A stretch of DNA of 64,000 nucleotides from Episyrphus balteatus (GCF_945859705.1 NC_079135.1:36505679-36569678); one strand, 5' to 3'. Shown: positions 25,340-38,400, numbered from the stretch's first letter. The notes: generated by a model from the letters alone, not told the origin. Numbers and translations are program-made.

Positions 25340-25640
25340 GTGTCATTTGTCTATCAATAGACTACTTTTGTCGATAGTCGATCATCGAAAATGACTTTTG
25401 GTATTGTGAAATCGATCATCGAAAATGAATTTTGGTGTTGTAAAATTCTGGCCCTTATTGCGAGTGTCGTTTATTGTCTATCGAACATCGAAAATGACTT
25501 TTGGCATTGTGAATCTCTATCGATAGACGACTTTTGTCGAAAATCGAAAATGAATTTTGGTGTCGTGAAATTCCATTGTGAACGAAATTTTTCGTTTTAT
25601 CGTTCGATCTTTTTCGTTCACTATTGACTGAAATCGAGTT
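25340..25640. repeat. Degenerate tandem repeat, CGAAAATGA.TTTTGG unit
   Basis: Four or more imperfect units carry CATCGAAAATGAcTTTTGG followed by .ATTGTGAAAT. A longer duplication (CTTATTGCAAGTGTC at about 25330 and CTTATTGCGAGTGTC at about 25453) overlies it, about 123 bp apart. It directly abuts the reverse transcriptase remnant. Confidence 0.6.
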
Positions 25641-27795
25641 CATAGAGTTCACAATAGCAAATATTTTTGTCGTCAGAGATACACAATACCCAAACCGATA
25701 TTTATCGATTCAATAATTGTTTTGTTCTCGAGTTCGTGAAAGAGTTCAATTAACTAGGTGATATGAAACATGATAGATCGAATAGTAAACAAAAAATTGT
25801 GAGACTACAAAATGTGTTAAAAAAATATTTCATTCAAAACTGCATAACCTCACAAATATTTTGCTATCCCTAAAATTTACAATTTTCCAGGAAACTTTTT
25901 CAGTGTTGCCGATCACTTGTTACAAGTTTTTTTTCGACAAAAAACATAGTTCTTTTCTTTGGTTAATGCAATGGTTGGTTGGTGCAATGCAACATAAGAA
26001 ATTGTAATATTCTCAAAACATTGTCACATTAATATTACATTGTTCCCTTTCAAAATTTCCCACTCTATCGAGTTTACACTTCAGATTTGAAGAACAAAAA
26101 ATCACAAGCACTACTAGATTCCTTCTTAATTTGCATCTCAATACCCAAAAAAAAAAGCAAAACAAAACTCCAAACAACTTGCAAAAGAACCGCATTGCAC
26201 TCTACATCCAATTCAAATCCAATTATCCTCGCCACTTAATTAACAACTTTAACCGCAAATAACACAGAATTTAATATTGAAATCAAATCCGCGCACATCT
26301 GTTCGTTGCGGACGGTTGATGCTTAACCGCAAATTTTATGAGATGCAAACGGCTCTGATGGAAAAGACGAAAACGACGACGACTGAAACTGCGACAGACG
26401 GAAGAAGAGAGTCTTGCTCAAAGACGGTGTCTTGTGTTTACCACTGCCAGGGGCCAACACATCACACCGATTAAGGTCTCCGACACGGACGACATAATTG
26501 AGAGTGGCCACAACAAGATCTTGATTTTTATTTTGTTTTTATTTTTTAAAAACAGTCCATAATCTGATGGCTGCGTCGCTCTTTTTTTTTTAATATAGGG
26601 GCGTTTAACAAAAGCACAAAACCACCAACAACAACAAGAACATCATAACTTTGTGCAACCGAATAAATGCGTCGTCTACTGGTTGTGTTGTTGTTGCTAC
26701 ATTTTATTTACGAACATTTTTAACGAGAGGCAATAAATTATTTCGTTAAAAACCTCTAAAACGGTAGCTGGATTGAGTTCAAAAATCCCTAATTTACGAG
26801 AAGAAAGAAGGGTGGATCAGTTATCGATCAGATATACTTGGGTGACTACAACTCCATGATGATGTTCATCATGATTATGGTGGTCGAAGAAAAAGATTGT
26901 AGCTAATATAATTTTCAGAACAAGAGCTCAAAGTCTATATATCTACTCGTATAATAACCCTCAGCGTTCGACATCGTGATTTTGATTTGTTTCGAGCCTG
27001 AACATTAAAATAAGATTAGGTGGCAATTAAAGTAGAACGAAAATTGCTTTAAATCATGAGATGACTGTACTCCATAGTGTATAATCAAATGGGGTTTTAT
27101 AGAACGAAACCATTATACTGGGTGGTCCTTGCATACATCTGTATATTGTGGATGACTTACATACGGTTTGCGGGACAATAATGACATCCCGATGGTGGAT
27201 GTAATGGAAATGATTCTGAATTACAAATGAATTGAACCAAGTGTTAAAAAAGTGATTTGTCTGGCTGGCTCATCAAGATGTTTGCTAATTTATTGGAAAA
27301 TTACTTAACCTGTCTTTGAGATTCTTTGTATAAATTTTGCGGTGGATAGATACGTAGAAGAGCACGTTTTCATGATGATCTCAATTAAGAGGTTCTTCTT
27401 GATTTCTTCTTGCAAAAAATGGATAGAGCAAAAGAATTAAATGCAATTGCATTCGTGTGATGAATGCAATGAGAAAAAACAATTTTAGTAAGAAATAGAA
27501 CTGGTCCTAGACAAGTTTCCTGTGGTACATCACTTTTTTTTTTATTTTGCACTTTTAAGTGGTTTGGCGAAAGTAGGTGTGGAGATTAAGCGTGTTTAGA
27601 CTGTCAAACTAAAGATTAATATTCTCACTTTGATTGATGTGCAAAGCGTTAAATGGTGTGAAACGGATATTGATAAAATTTGTTGGTGAATCAAGAAGGG
27701 AGGAAAAAAATCACGAAGAAAAAAGATTTCATAAAAATTAAGTACTCACAATTAATTAAGGACCATTATTCAAATATCATTTGCCAAACGTCGCT
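25641..27795. other. Gene-free stretch with a less AT-rich island (about 26.3-26.7 kb)
   Basis: The island holds ACGACGACGACTG at 26371-26383. No coding frame has homology that I recognise. The rest is AT-rich single-copy-looking DNA. Confidence 0.4.
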
Positions 27796-27835
27796 TTTTC
27801 TTACCTGAAAAGAAGAAAAAAAAAATATATAAAAT
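27796..27835 (-). promoter_or_regulatory. Recursive splice site (ratchet point)
   Basis: On the minus strand a long pyrimidine tract (T10CTTCTTTTC) ends in AG followed at once by GTAAGA: 3' and 5' splice sites joined as CAG|GTAAG with the junction between 27805 and 27804. This is the zero-length-exon arrangement known from long Drosophila introns. It is in the Nrt sense, about 25 kb upstream of the Nrt coding exons. Confidence 0.7.
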
Positions 27836-30330
27836 TCTTTTAAAGATTATTTATTAAGCAAAGAAAATGTTAAAAATTTGTTTGTGTCTCAAGTATGTGT
27901 AAAGGAATGATGTAAGCCACTTGATATATTTTTGCTCATCATCCCATAAAAGTATCACATAAATAAAAACATGAAATAAATTACTTGCCAATATCAAATG
28001 TAAATGATACTATTTCTAGCAAAAAGCATACATAATACGAGTTATTGAAATTGGGGGAATATGCTAAGAGAAATATCACATGGAGTTTGCTGTTAAAAGG
28101 GAGGAAGAATATTTTAAGAGATTTATGTATACGGCGTACGAACATTTATTTTTGGGGGAATTTTTTGTGTTTTAAGAAGTTGTGTGCAGTGCCGGATTGT
28201 AAACGTATTTTTTAAACCCGATATCAGTCCGCGAACACTTGTTTTCAAACATCTTTTTTTGTTGCGAAGTCGAAGTTTTAATTTTTAAAAAATTCTACAT
28301 TTAAAAGAACTATGCATTTGAAAAACTGCATTATTTTCATAAACAGAATTTAAAGAATGTTTACCCAGTAAAAAAAAAAACGACCAATATCATGTTTGAT
28401 TATTTTAAAACAATTTTAAATCAGCAACGAAATACTAAGAGCAATCCAAATTTAAGAAAACCTGGGAGACAGTTTTAGTCGAAAATAAATGCTACAAAAG
28501 TGTTACTTGCTGGACTGTATCTAAGGACGTTTATGGAACAAAATCCACTACTGAGAATAAAAGTAACGACAGATAAAAAGACAATAATTTATGATAATGG
28601 CGCAGTCTGACTGATTTTTTAACCATGCCATGGATAAGGTTTTTTTTTAGCAAAAAAGGGTTGAAATTGAATTATAAATACAATTGGAATGAAATTGAGA
28701 AAATGTTCAATATTAAATTATTCCTATCAATTTTCAAGATATTTGTCGAGGATTGTGAAGAAAAGTGAAAAACATTATTTTGTAAACTTTTATATCCTCG
28801 TTTATATAAGCAATCAGAACGAGCCGCTTTCCCCATTCCAATAAATCGATAATTTGTTTCCCGTTTTATGAGTAAAATAAGCAAGATTTACAGCAGAGAA
28901 AAATTACTTTATTTCCTAGTCATGGATTCAACGCCCTTCTACAAATACAAAATAATCCTCAAAAAACTCAGTAATTTAATACACAAAAAGTAAGGACTGT
29001 TGAACAAATACGTTCGCTTCGTTTGGTTTCATTTTTTTTTTTTTTTTTTTGTAAAACTATTAAAATTCATACATGAAACCATTTAGAATCCTACAAGTAA
29101 ACCTTTATATAAGAGGAAATTACATTTTAATAAGTCCTGCTTATCCACCCACAACCCATCAGAAAACAATGCAATTTTTTTGCCCGTGTCTGTCGTCTAC
29201 CATGTGCAATGTGCATCCTTTATTTTTTATGTTTTTTGTTTGTTGATCATTTATGCAAGCGCAATGAACTTTTGACATAAACGGCGAGAGAACGACGACC
29301 GACAACGATGATGATGATGATGATGAGGTTCCAAGAGTAGAACCCTCCACAAATCGTAGGAGTGGATGGGTTTGGTTCAGCGGTTGGTTGGTTGCTTGGT
29401 AGTTTGGTGCCATCACACTCCTTGTACATTTTTTCCTTATACGGATATAACGATGAGGACATGTTGTATGGAAACCAAAACAGGAAACTCACAAATAAAA
29501 CAACAACAACACCGAACAAACAAAACCAACAAAAAACTAAATAAATTGGTGCCAAACGACGATGATGACGACGACGAGTGTGGAGAAAAAGCAGATATAC
29601 CTACAGGGTGTGTCTGATAAATCTATTTTTTCCACTTTAAAGACAACAGCACACAACTGTCAGAGCCATCATCATGACTACACAACTCCTCTTGTTCTTC
29701 TTTTTCCAGAAATAGAATCTTTGCTTAGTTATTGTGCTCGTCTTTGTCCTCGTCTTTTCATCGAGCAGGTTTTAGTGCGCGGGTAAATCATTATTTAGCG
29801 GGTGTGATAAGTATATCTAAATGAACAACACCTACAATCACTTCGCGCTTCGCAGGTTCTATTAATTGGGGTTTTTGTCTGTCTGTATTCTGATGTTAAT
29901 ACATATATTGTGTGGCATTAATCCCCCCAGCAACAGAAAGCCAGGACACACAAAGCTGCCATTAGAGTGATAGTAGCTATAGCTTGAATGATGGAAAAGT
30001 CAAAATCACTCAACCAGAAAGGTGAGGTGTTCTGTTGTTTCGTCGTTCGTCGGCCATTATTCTTTAGTTTGGGAGTTGTTTCCTGTAAAATCATTGTTTT
30101 GCCAGGAGCGGATTTTAAAAGTTGCATTATAAACAAGAATTTTCGATCCAATAGAATTTTTTTTAGAAATTTCCTTAAATGGAACATGCCTAATAGATCA
30201 TAAAGAATTCAAAGTACCCTTTTCAGAAAAATATCCTTTCTTACGTCAGTTTTAGGGACGCAACTTATTAAAAGTTCTGTTTGATTAATGAATCTTGGCA
30301 TCCGTAACTAGAAAGCATTCAATATTTCTG
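27836..30330. other. Gene-free stretch with a less AT-rich island (about 29.15-29.8 kb)
   Basis: The island carries a (GAT)n tract (29307-29326) and GACGATGATGACGACGACGAG (29557-29577). ORFs of 60-102 codons overlap there in several frames with no homology and look fortuitous. Confidence 0.4.
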
Positions 30331-30455
30331 CTTGGATACTGCCTAAAACAGAAATAATGTACCAAACTACACATTTTTAGAGTCCTCAAACAAGAATCGT
30401 GTCAAAACAATGAAAAGAGTGTAAATATTTGTTTTAGGCATTACCCAAACAGAGC
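30331..30455. mobile_element. MITE remnant, GGTCTGTTTGGGT family
   Basis: Left end GGATACTGCCTAAAACAG and right end TTAGGCATTACCCAAACAGAG face each other, with TA at 30456-30457. The left terminal bases are lost. About 125 bp, much shorter than the 606-bp copy at 24663. Confidence 0.65.
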
Positions 30456-30457
30456 TA

Positions 30458-31861
30458 ATAATGCTTTTCTATGCCTGTTCGTTTGACAGTTGTTGTTGAA
30501 ACTTAATAAAAGATCTGTTTGCTTGAAGAATTTTAAGCGATTCCAGGACAGATATTTTCTATTGAATTCATGCAATATGAACTACGCCTTTGACATAAGA
30601 TTAGCAAGTCCGCTTTTGTTTTTCTGGTTTGTATCTGTCAATTTGACGTATTGTAACATTACAAACAACAAAAAAAAATCTGTTTGTTTACGAATGCAAA
30701 CAACAAAACCAAAGAGCGCATCACAATTGTTTACGACGATGTGATAAATAAAACCAAAAACAAAAAATAAAAAAACCACACAAAAGGAAATTTCAAACAA
30801 AACAAAAATAAAACACGAATTGAATGCGTTTTGTTTGGCTTTGCTGTGTGCACAATTTTATTTTTTTCCTGCACATTTGGTGCGTTTCGGTCAATTATTC
30901 TTCTTCTTTTATTTTTGTTGTGTATTTTTATTCTCACGCAGGTTTATTGCTGGATTTTCAAGTCATCTTGTTGGTCGTTTAAACGACAAGTTGCTTTCCT
31001 TCGTTTTTTTTTTCTTTTTTTTTTGCATTAGGTACATCTGAAAAAGTCCATGTTCATCTTCCCTCACGTATCGATCAATATGATTATCAACCTTGTATTG
31101 CCATAAATTTTTTTTTTTTTTTTAAATAATTTTTTTCTTTTTTTGTATTAATTTTATCCTATCCTTAAATGAAGAAGAGAAGTGTCTGGTGGGCATAGTC
31201 TGAGTTGGATAAATGGGACATGTCCTTGTTTGGTAATAGATTGATGCACATCATTGTCACAAAATGAGAGGGTTGCGTTGCGTTTGCGTTGTATCTTGTG
31301 TGTTAACCTCAAGCTAGAAACATGGAAAAAAAGAATATTTTTGGTATTCAAGATGATTGGACGGGATTTTGTTAGCCTACATGGTTGTAGAGAAAATAGC
31401 AACAAAGTTGCGCGTGGGTTGTGTTTGTTTTGTTATGTCATTCTTTGGCACATAATGAAGATGGACATGTTTTGTGTTGGAAAAAGTGTTTTTTTTTTGT
31501 CTTTTTGATAGAATAATGCGATTAACGTTGACAAAGGTCCAAATGGAGTAATGGAATTAACGAACAAAGAAAAAACATTATTTACTTTAAAAATTGTTTA
31601 AATTGCAAGAATGTCTCATGTAGCAGATGCATTGGTCATATTTGGATTGTTTTCAACTGCCTATTGGATGGAGTATTATGTTTTATTTATAAAATGAGTA
31701 AAAGAGACAGCAAATTTGCACTTTAATTTATTGAAAATATTGCCATGGCTTGTACCTTATACAAGGAATAATAAGTAACACAAACAGATTTGCAGTTCAT
31801 TCACAAACGTCAAAGATTTCATTTTGACGAAACTGACATCTACTTATTTTTATCAGACTAA
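30458..31861. other. Gene-free AT-rich stretch
   Basis: Nothing coding seen; long T runs near 31005-31023 and 31109-31123. Overlapping ORFs here are products of low-complexity sequence. Confidence 0.4.
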
Positions 31862-31863
31862 TA

Positions 31864-32113
31864 GGTCCGTTCCACACTCAATTTGAAACTGCCGAATTTA
31901 GTAATATTTGGTTATTTTTGGTCTGAGTCTGTTCCCCACTTCAAAAATTGTGTAGAAGAGAGCGCTCACGAGAGAGTAAAAAATTTCCCCACCCTGACAA
32001 TTTTAGCGAAAAGAATTTCTTCCGGCAGAAATATGTATGAGTTCTGTCAAATGGAAAGTTGACGTATGTCAAACAAATAAATAAAGACAAAAAGTCTGGA
32101 ACAGGAACAGGCC
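31864..32113. mobile_element. Putative MITE (GGYCYGTTCC ends)
   Basis: Left end GGTCCGTTCCACACTC, right end GTCTGGAACAGGAACAGGCC, TA on both sides (31862-31863, 32114-32115). The inverted repeat is short and imperfect. Confidence 0.5.
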
Positions 32114-32121
32114 TAATGTTT

Positions 32122-32310
32122 CTAAGACGATGTTCACATTGGCCTCACTCCGCCGATTCATTTTCACATTGTGTTTCTTTCTCACTTGCACTCCATGGTG
32201 AGAAAGAGATAGCCACAAGAGTTAGGAAATTTTAAACTCATTTGAAATCTTTGAACTCACATAACTGTCAAAATGGGTCGGCGGAGTGAGGCTAATGTGA
32301 ACGGGGTCTA
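32122..32310. mobile_element. MITE with CACTCCGCCGA inverted repeats
   Basis: GTTCACATTGGCCTCACTCC... at the left and ...GGAGTGAGGCTAATGTGAAC at the right form inverted repeats of about 30-40 bp around a short centre. It lies within 10 bp of the preceding putative MITE. Confidence 0.7.
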
Positions 32311-33242
32311 AAAAGAAGATTTTTAAGGCAATTTTTAACGAATCATGCGGTTATAAAAGCCTTATTTCTGTGAGTTAAAAAAAAAATATCGTGGAAATGA
32401 TTCAACCGTTAAAATGAACTTTGTTTTCTAACTTCAACTTTTTTCTTAAGTACAAGTTAAGGCTTATGAGGAAGATCTTGCTACCCACCTCTGTACTTAA
32501 TTCAATTTTCCTCCTTCACGCATTCTATTTAAGAAAAATCCTGTATGAGGTTGATCTTGTGCAATATAAATTTCTTCCTTTTTTATCTCATCTTTTTGCT
32601 TCAATTGCGCTCAGGAAAGTTATAAATAAAAGTTCATTATACGTTAAATGATTCTCCATTTCCATGCAAAAAAAAAGAAACATAAACTCTTCGTACACAT
32701 AGAGAGATCCCCTCGAGAATAATGGGAGTCATATTAGTAGTTCGGGCTATTGTGCTGCATTATATCGCTTATTTTTGTTTTACAGCAGATTGAAAATTTG
32801 TGTGGACTTGCTGAGAATGCACAGAGTGTAAACACATTTAAATATGAAAGTTTAACAGATTTCCATCCTTCTGTCATAATGTGTGTCGAACACTAGGACG
32901 TGTTAATAAAGCAATGTCATGAAATGGTGATAAGTTTAAGTCTGTGTGTTTTTTTTTTTAAATCTCATAACACATTTCAAAACAAACATAAAATATGTTT
33001 TTGTCCTAACGTCAAACTTGTGAGTTATAAAAAAAAAACACGTTAAAACAATAGTTTGAAATGGATTGACAGACCATGTAGAACATGCTATCATATTCTG
33101 TCTCAGGATTAATATTTGCAACCTTACATTCTAAACTATTAAGGATGTTTGGTGTTAATGCTGATAGATTCAGCATAAAAGGGTGTTTCTAAAATTAAGT
33201 CAATAATTGATACCATAGAAATAGATGTTTTAATTGATTTCT
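32311..33242. other. Gene-free AT-rich stretch
   Basis: I see no gene, RNA or defined repeat here. Confidence 0.4.
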
Positions 33243-33245
33243 TTA

Positions 33246-33547
33246 GGCCGTGTGCGTTAAATAGTTAACACCGTGTAAAATTTTTGACACTATTGAGGTG
33301 AATAAAAAATTTTCGGCTGTTAAAAATTTATTGGGCTTTGGGACCTGGTTTAATTTGAGTTGAATTTTTTTTTTGCAGATGGTTTTGTTTTGTTTTTTTT
33401 TTATTAAAAAGGAGTATCATGGCAGAAAAAAGGCAAACAAAATTTTAAACAATAAATTTTTTTTTTGAAATTTTTTTGAAAAATTCACCTCAATAGTGTC
33501 AAAAATTTTACACGGTGTTAACTATTTAACGCAATTCACACACGGCC
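33246..33547. mobile_element. PIF/Harbinger-like MITE
   Basis: 302 bp with terminal inverted repeats of about 60 bp (starting GGCCGTGTGCGTTAAATAGT; the right arm carries a short extra insertion) and a TTA on each side (33243-33245, 33548-33550). A 3-bp TTA target and GG-starting termini fit PIF/Harbinger. Confidence 0.8.
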
Positions 33548-33550
33548 TTA

Positions 33551-33785
33551 GATTATAAATTTATGTGACGAACAATAATTTCATTCAATTTTTCAGTTTT
33601 CTTCTTTTTATTTGTGAATGCAAAAAGTATTTTATTCAAATGTTATTTAAAAATCGCTTTCACTTTTTTTCATTTTCACACCACCCATTTTAATATTAAA
33701 AGAACAACTTTTTTAGTATATGATCCATATGTATTTTTGGAACACTCCTATTTTCATGTGTTTTCACCATAATTCAAATTTCTTA
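33551..33785. other. Gene-free AT-rich spacer
   Basis: Short interval between two MITEs; nothing recognised. Confidence 0.3.
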
Positions 33786-33924
33786 AGTCTGTTTGGGTAA
33801 TTCCTAATACAGAAATATTTCTACTTACAAAAAAAAATGTACAAAACCACACAGTTTCAGAGTACAAAAAAAAAAAACGAATTGGGTTAAAAATTTTGAA
33901 AAAAAAAACAACAGAAAACAGACC
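33786..33924. mobile_element. MITE, GGTCTGTTTGGGT family, internally deleted
   Basis: Left end AGTCTGTTTGGGTAATTCC, right end AAAACAGACC. Interior CAGAAATATTTCTAC and ACGAATTGGGTTAAAAA match parts of the 606-bp copy at 24663. Confidence 0.65.
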
Positions 33925-34299
33925 TCTTCTGACAGCATCAAGTCAAACATAACTTATCAAAGATTTTTGGTCCTGTTCGTTTACTTTTTCGGAAAATAAT
34001 TTATATGAAAATTAAGACTAATATTTTTAAACTATTTCACAATAGGTATCAGCATTCTCGATTTCATTAGGATAAAACACTTTGTCTAGCCTCTTTTATC
34101 CTGCCAATCTTGGTATCTATTTCTCATTATAAAGAGTGCATGAGAAAGTAATAAACCGTCTTATATCGAAACTTTGCGCTTAAACTTTTTCGGAAATTCT
34201 GCTCAAAGGGGTGCAACTACACATACTCCTATTTAAAAACCATGGGAAAGTTTAATGTTTTTTTCTCTGAAATATTTTTAAACTGTCACAAAAATCTAA

Positions 34300-35485
34300 T
34301 GTCGTTTTCTTTCACTCTATTAAGGAGTACTCTAAATTTTTACTTCTTTTTCTGGAGTGAAAGAACATAATGAGAGTAATTTTTTTATTTGTATTTGTGT
34401 GTGTGACAAGGCAAAAATGGATAATTTCCTTGAAAAAAATAGTGATAACAGGCCTAGGGAAAAAAATTTATAAATTGAATTAAAAAAAATTAATATTAAT
34501 AACATATGAAGCATAATAAGCGTTCGTTGATTAGTCTGCTTCTACACGAAGACGCAAGGCGCAGAAATTATCTTCGAATTTACTTTTGATTTTCGTTTTG
34601 GTGCGTCGCGCGCTTTTACACGTAGTATTTTTAGAAGATACAAATTTGACAGCTATTTTCTTTGGTTTTATTTTGTTCTTGTTTTCGTATGACGACTTCT
34701 ACAGGAAGACGTGAACGCAGAAGATGCACACAAGAACAAGGGAGAGAGAAAGATCGAAAAAAAGAACAAGATCAAAAAGAAACGTCAAAAAGAGTCACAC
34801 AATTTTTTACCAGAGACTCACGGTAGAAAATCATCTTTCCCTTTTTTAACTATATTTCTCCCTTGCTCTTATGTGCGTCTCGCGCTTTGCGTCTTCGTGT
34901 AGAAGCGGACTCAGTTTTACTTTTGGTATATTTTTCATTATACTTCTGATCGGTTTTTTCAGCCTAATTGACACACACCCTTAGTTTGATAATTGTAAAA
35001 TAAAAATATCCCACCATCGCAGAACAAAAATGGGATTTTTTTTTATCTGGCACAGGATTTTTTTTTTATTCATGAAGAGCACTGGCTGAGAAATTTTTTT
35101 ATTCGGTTTTCAATTTCATTTTGGAAAAGTGAAGAATTAACGAACAAAATGGAAGAAATATATCTGGCGGAATACAATACAATAAAAAATATATTCATAA
35201 TGGTTGTTTTTGTTAATAACAAAAGAGTTTGAAAAAAAAACTTTTCGCATTTTTCACTTTTCAAACAAAATTTTAAAATGTCAAACTTCAAATTCATAAG
35301 TGTGTGTGCAAATCGGTGTAAATCTGACTAAAAATGTGGAGTAAATCCGGGGTACTCCGTAGTACTAAAATTACTCCGGAGTAATTTTTTTTTTACACTT
35401 TTGTGGCGTCAAAGAACACAAAACCTTCAAAAGTGCAAAAATATGTACTAAAAGGGTACTCTCATTGGAGTGAAAGAAAACGACA
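34300..35485. mobile_element. PIF/Harbinger-like element (1,186 bp) with nested MITE
   Basis: Termini TGTCGTTTTCTTTCACTC and GAGTGAAAGAAAACGACA are perfect inverses for 18 bp and continue imperfectly to AGAGTACYC. TAA flanks both ends (34297-34299, 35486-35488). No transposase ORF is seen. The interior right side has repeated GGAGTA/TACTCC modules (about 35337-35385). Confidence 0.75.
34533..34912. mobile_element. MITE, GTCTGCTTCTACACGAAGACG family, nested
   Basis: Ends GTCTGCTTCTACACGAAGAC / GTCTTCGTGTAGAAGCGGAC are near-perfect inverses of about 30 bp. A third partial copy of the terminal sequence, CTTCTACAGGAAGACG, lies inside at about 34696-34711. The element lies wholly within 34300-35485, so it inserted later. 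Confidence 0.75.
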
Positions 35486-35488
35486 TAA

Positions 35489-38400
35489 GTGATCGCATTC
35501 ATCATGTCATCTGCAAAACCGTAAAAATATGTAGGTATCTGTCACATTGCATATGATCAGTAAACTAGAAACATTTCTACTGTCAAAAAACTTGACAGAT
35601 TTTTGATTAAAGATAACTCTTTCCTGACACACCCTGTAATTTTCAAGATGAAAAATCACGAAAAGTCACAGTATAGGCTTGGCCATAGAGTCAACTTCAG
35701 GCGATGATGATAGGAGTCACCTCTTCCTTCCCTCCCTTTGCAACCTCTTCTCTCTTCAGTTGTATTTCACTCTTAAAGGAGCGTTATGCAGTTACTGCTA
35801 TATAGAACTATTTGAACCTCAAAACAGGAACTGCTATACAACAAAGAAAGTTGAGGGCCTGTTCTTTTTGTTTGCTTTTGACAGCAAGAAAACAAAAAAA
35901 TCGCAAAAAACATGCCGGGTGCATCACATACATAAACAACAACAACAAAAAAACAAAACGAACAAATCTGCAGTGAACTGTGAATGCGCATAGTGAACTT
36001 GGTTTTGTAGCTCAAGGAAATGGAGCGAGCAAACGCGTGCGTTCCAACTCGATCCACATTTATATGTCGCTCCACGACGACGACGATCGCGATGATTGTT
36101 TATGTCTCTCAATGTAAGGAAAATTTGCGAATATGGGGGAGTTGTTGCAAGACCATTTGACCAGATCCAGGAAAGAGGAGGTGCAGCAGAGTTGCAAATG
36201 AGGCAACACAATGCCCTTAGCCATGACATTGTGTCACACACAGTTTGCTCTGTTGTATAGCTCTCGTGCTGGGGCGGAGTAGCCGTTCGACTTGGTGGCG
36301 ACGACAACGGCGGCCAGCATAACTGACGACGATGGCACAGGGACGACTCTACTCTGGTTGCATTTATAATTTGATGGAAGTTTACTGCGCCGATTTGATT
36401 TTATGGCATCATTATTTAAGCTACGATGCACTGGACAATGTCGCCATGTCGTCGGCGTTGTTGTCGTCGCCGTCGTTGTCATCGTCGTCACCGTGGATGT
36501 TGCAAACGTCACAAGGGTAAAGGAAAAACACGATTGCAACCAACAGGAAGTCTTAATGTTTGGTGGCAGTTGCGCGCAAAACTATCATTTCACGCGACAT
36601 CAAGCCATGGTGAACAACCAGAGAACCATCGATTTCGTTGTTTTTATTTCGTCGCCATAGAGTTGCGTGCAAAATGATCAACACAAACAACTCCATGGTG
36701 CTTCCTACTCAAACAACTCAATGTCATGTCTTCCTTCAAGAAGAAGAAGAAGACCAACTTCCATATAAATCATAAAAAACACTCCCTGAAAAGAGTAATA
36801 AGATAAAACAACATCAAACACTCAAGAAAGTCGTTAAAACGACCAACCTATGCTAGACAAGGGAATTCGCACAGGTCACGGCCACACCATCAGAGCACAA
36901 GTCAGGGAGAAGCACTCTAGTTTAAAACCTACATCGTAAAGAAATATTCCTCCTCCGCTCGCAGATTCATTTTTTAGATTTTTAATGGATAAGCAGGGCA
37001 TTCGAACAAATTTATTCATGCAAACAGTACCACCCTATGTGGGGTTTTGGGTTTAAAAATAGACAAGTGCCATCTTCACTGTGTTTCTCTCTGCGTTGTC
37101 CCAATTTCGCTAATTTTATAGATTTCATTTTGAACTATTTTTGGAAGAAAACACAACTCCATGAAAATTTTACATCCAAGAGGAACAAACAAAGAATGTT
37201 GTTCTTCTTCCAAATATGCCATGAGGGCAGATTTTGAATGTCTTCCTAAAAAGACAAGCCGCAGCAAGAACACTCACGCACTACTCAAATGCGGTGACAT
37301 ATAAATGATCATACTCCCAAGCAGCAACTATGTATTACGGACTAGGTTATCGCTTTGAATGAAAAGATTTATTACCAATTAAAAAATTGAGACTTGATTA
37401 ACTGGTGCATTTTTAGGGAAAAAATTGTTAAAGTGCATCATCGAGAGAAGATTTAAACAATTTTGTTCAAGTTATAAGAAGATAAGAATTGTTTGTATTA
37501 GAAGAAAAAATGTCTTTGAATGGTGAGAGATATGCGATAAGCTTCAGTTGTTAAAACATTGTCAAGTGACCTAAAATTTTAAAGAAATGTTGTCTTGTGA
37601 AGGGAACATTTATTTTGGTTTGAGATAAGGGAAGAGATGATGTGTTTGAATAAATTGTCCTCAATATACATTTAATGTGTTTTGAAAACTTTGAAGTTAA
37701 TCGATGATTTTATTTCTGGTTTATGAAATTATTTTTGTTTTTAATGTGAAGTCAAGTGTTTTAAGTTAAGTTTTACAAGTTTTACACTCTGAAAAGCAGA
37801 ATTATGTAAGTAACTTGAATGTTAATATGGCTCCTTTAGGAAACAGACTGTACAGCATGGGAATTATGATTTGAAAATCATCCATTATACCAAAAGAAAC
37901 TTCGTTTTGATAATTTTAAGAAGCCTCGAATCAACTATGCAACTTGGAATAACTATTATCAAGACACTAAACTTGGTAAGGAAGAGATCTTTGGTATGAC
38001 AGTCGAATAAAAAATAGTCTATACTACATCAATTTCGGAAACGGATTCAGCTTTTTAGACTTTTTGTAGAAGAGCATGGTAGTTAGCAGTACCAAATTCC
38101 ACCGTCTCTTCATTTTCAAGGGCGCTTTGCTGTCCTCTACTGGTCAAATTTGCAACCAAATCGATTATACTAAGTCCAAAAAAGTCGTTCAGCAGACTTT
38201 CAAGTCAGCTAAAATCAACTTGCATAACAATGTATTTCAAAGTTTTCAAAGCGAACCGAATCTTTGTCATTTGCGGAAGAAATCACCTGAAACCTATCTT
38301 TTTAACACGCATATCTTATATCTAAACGATTTTATTAATATGACTTTATATGGGAAGTAAGTAAGTAGTTAACTACAGAGCCTCAAGAATATGCTTTCTT

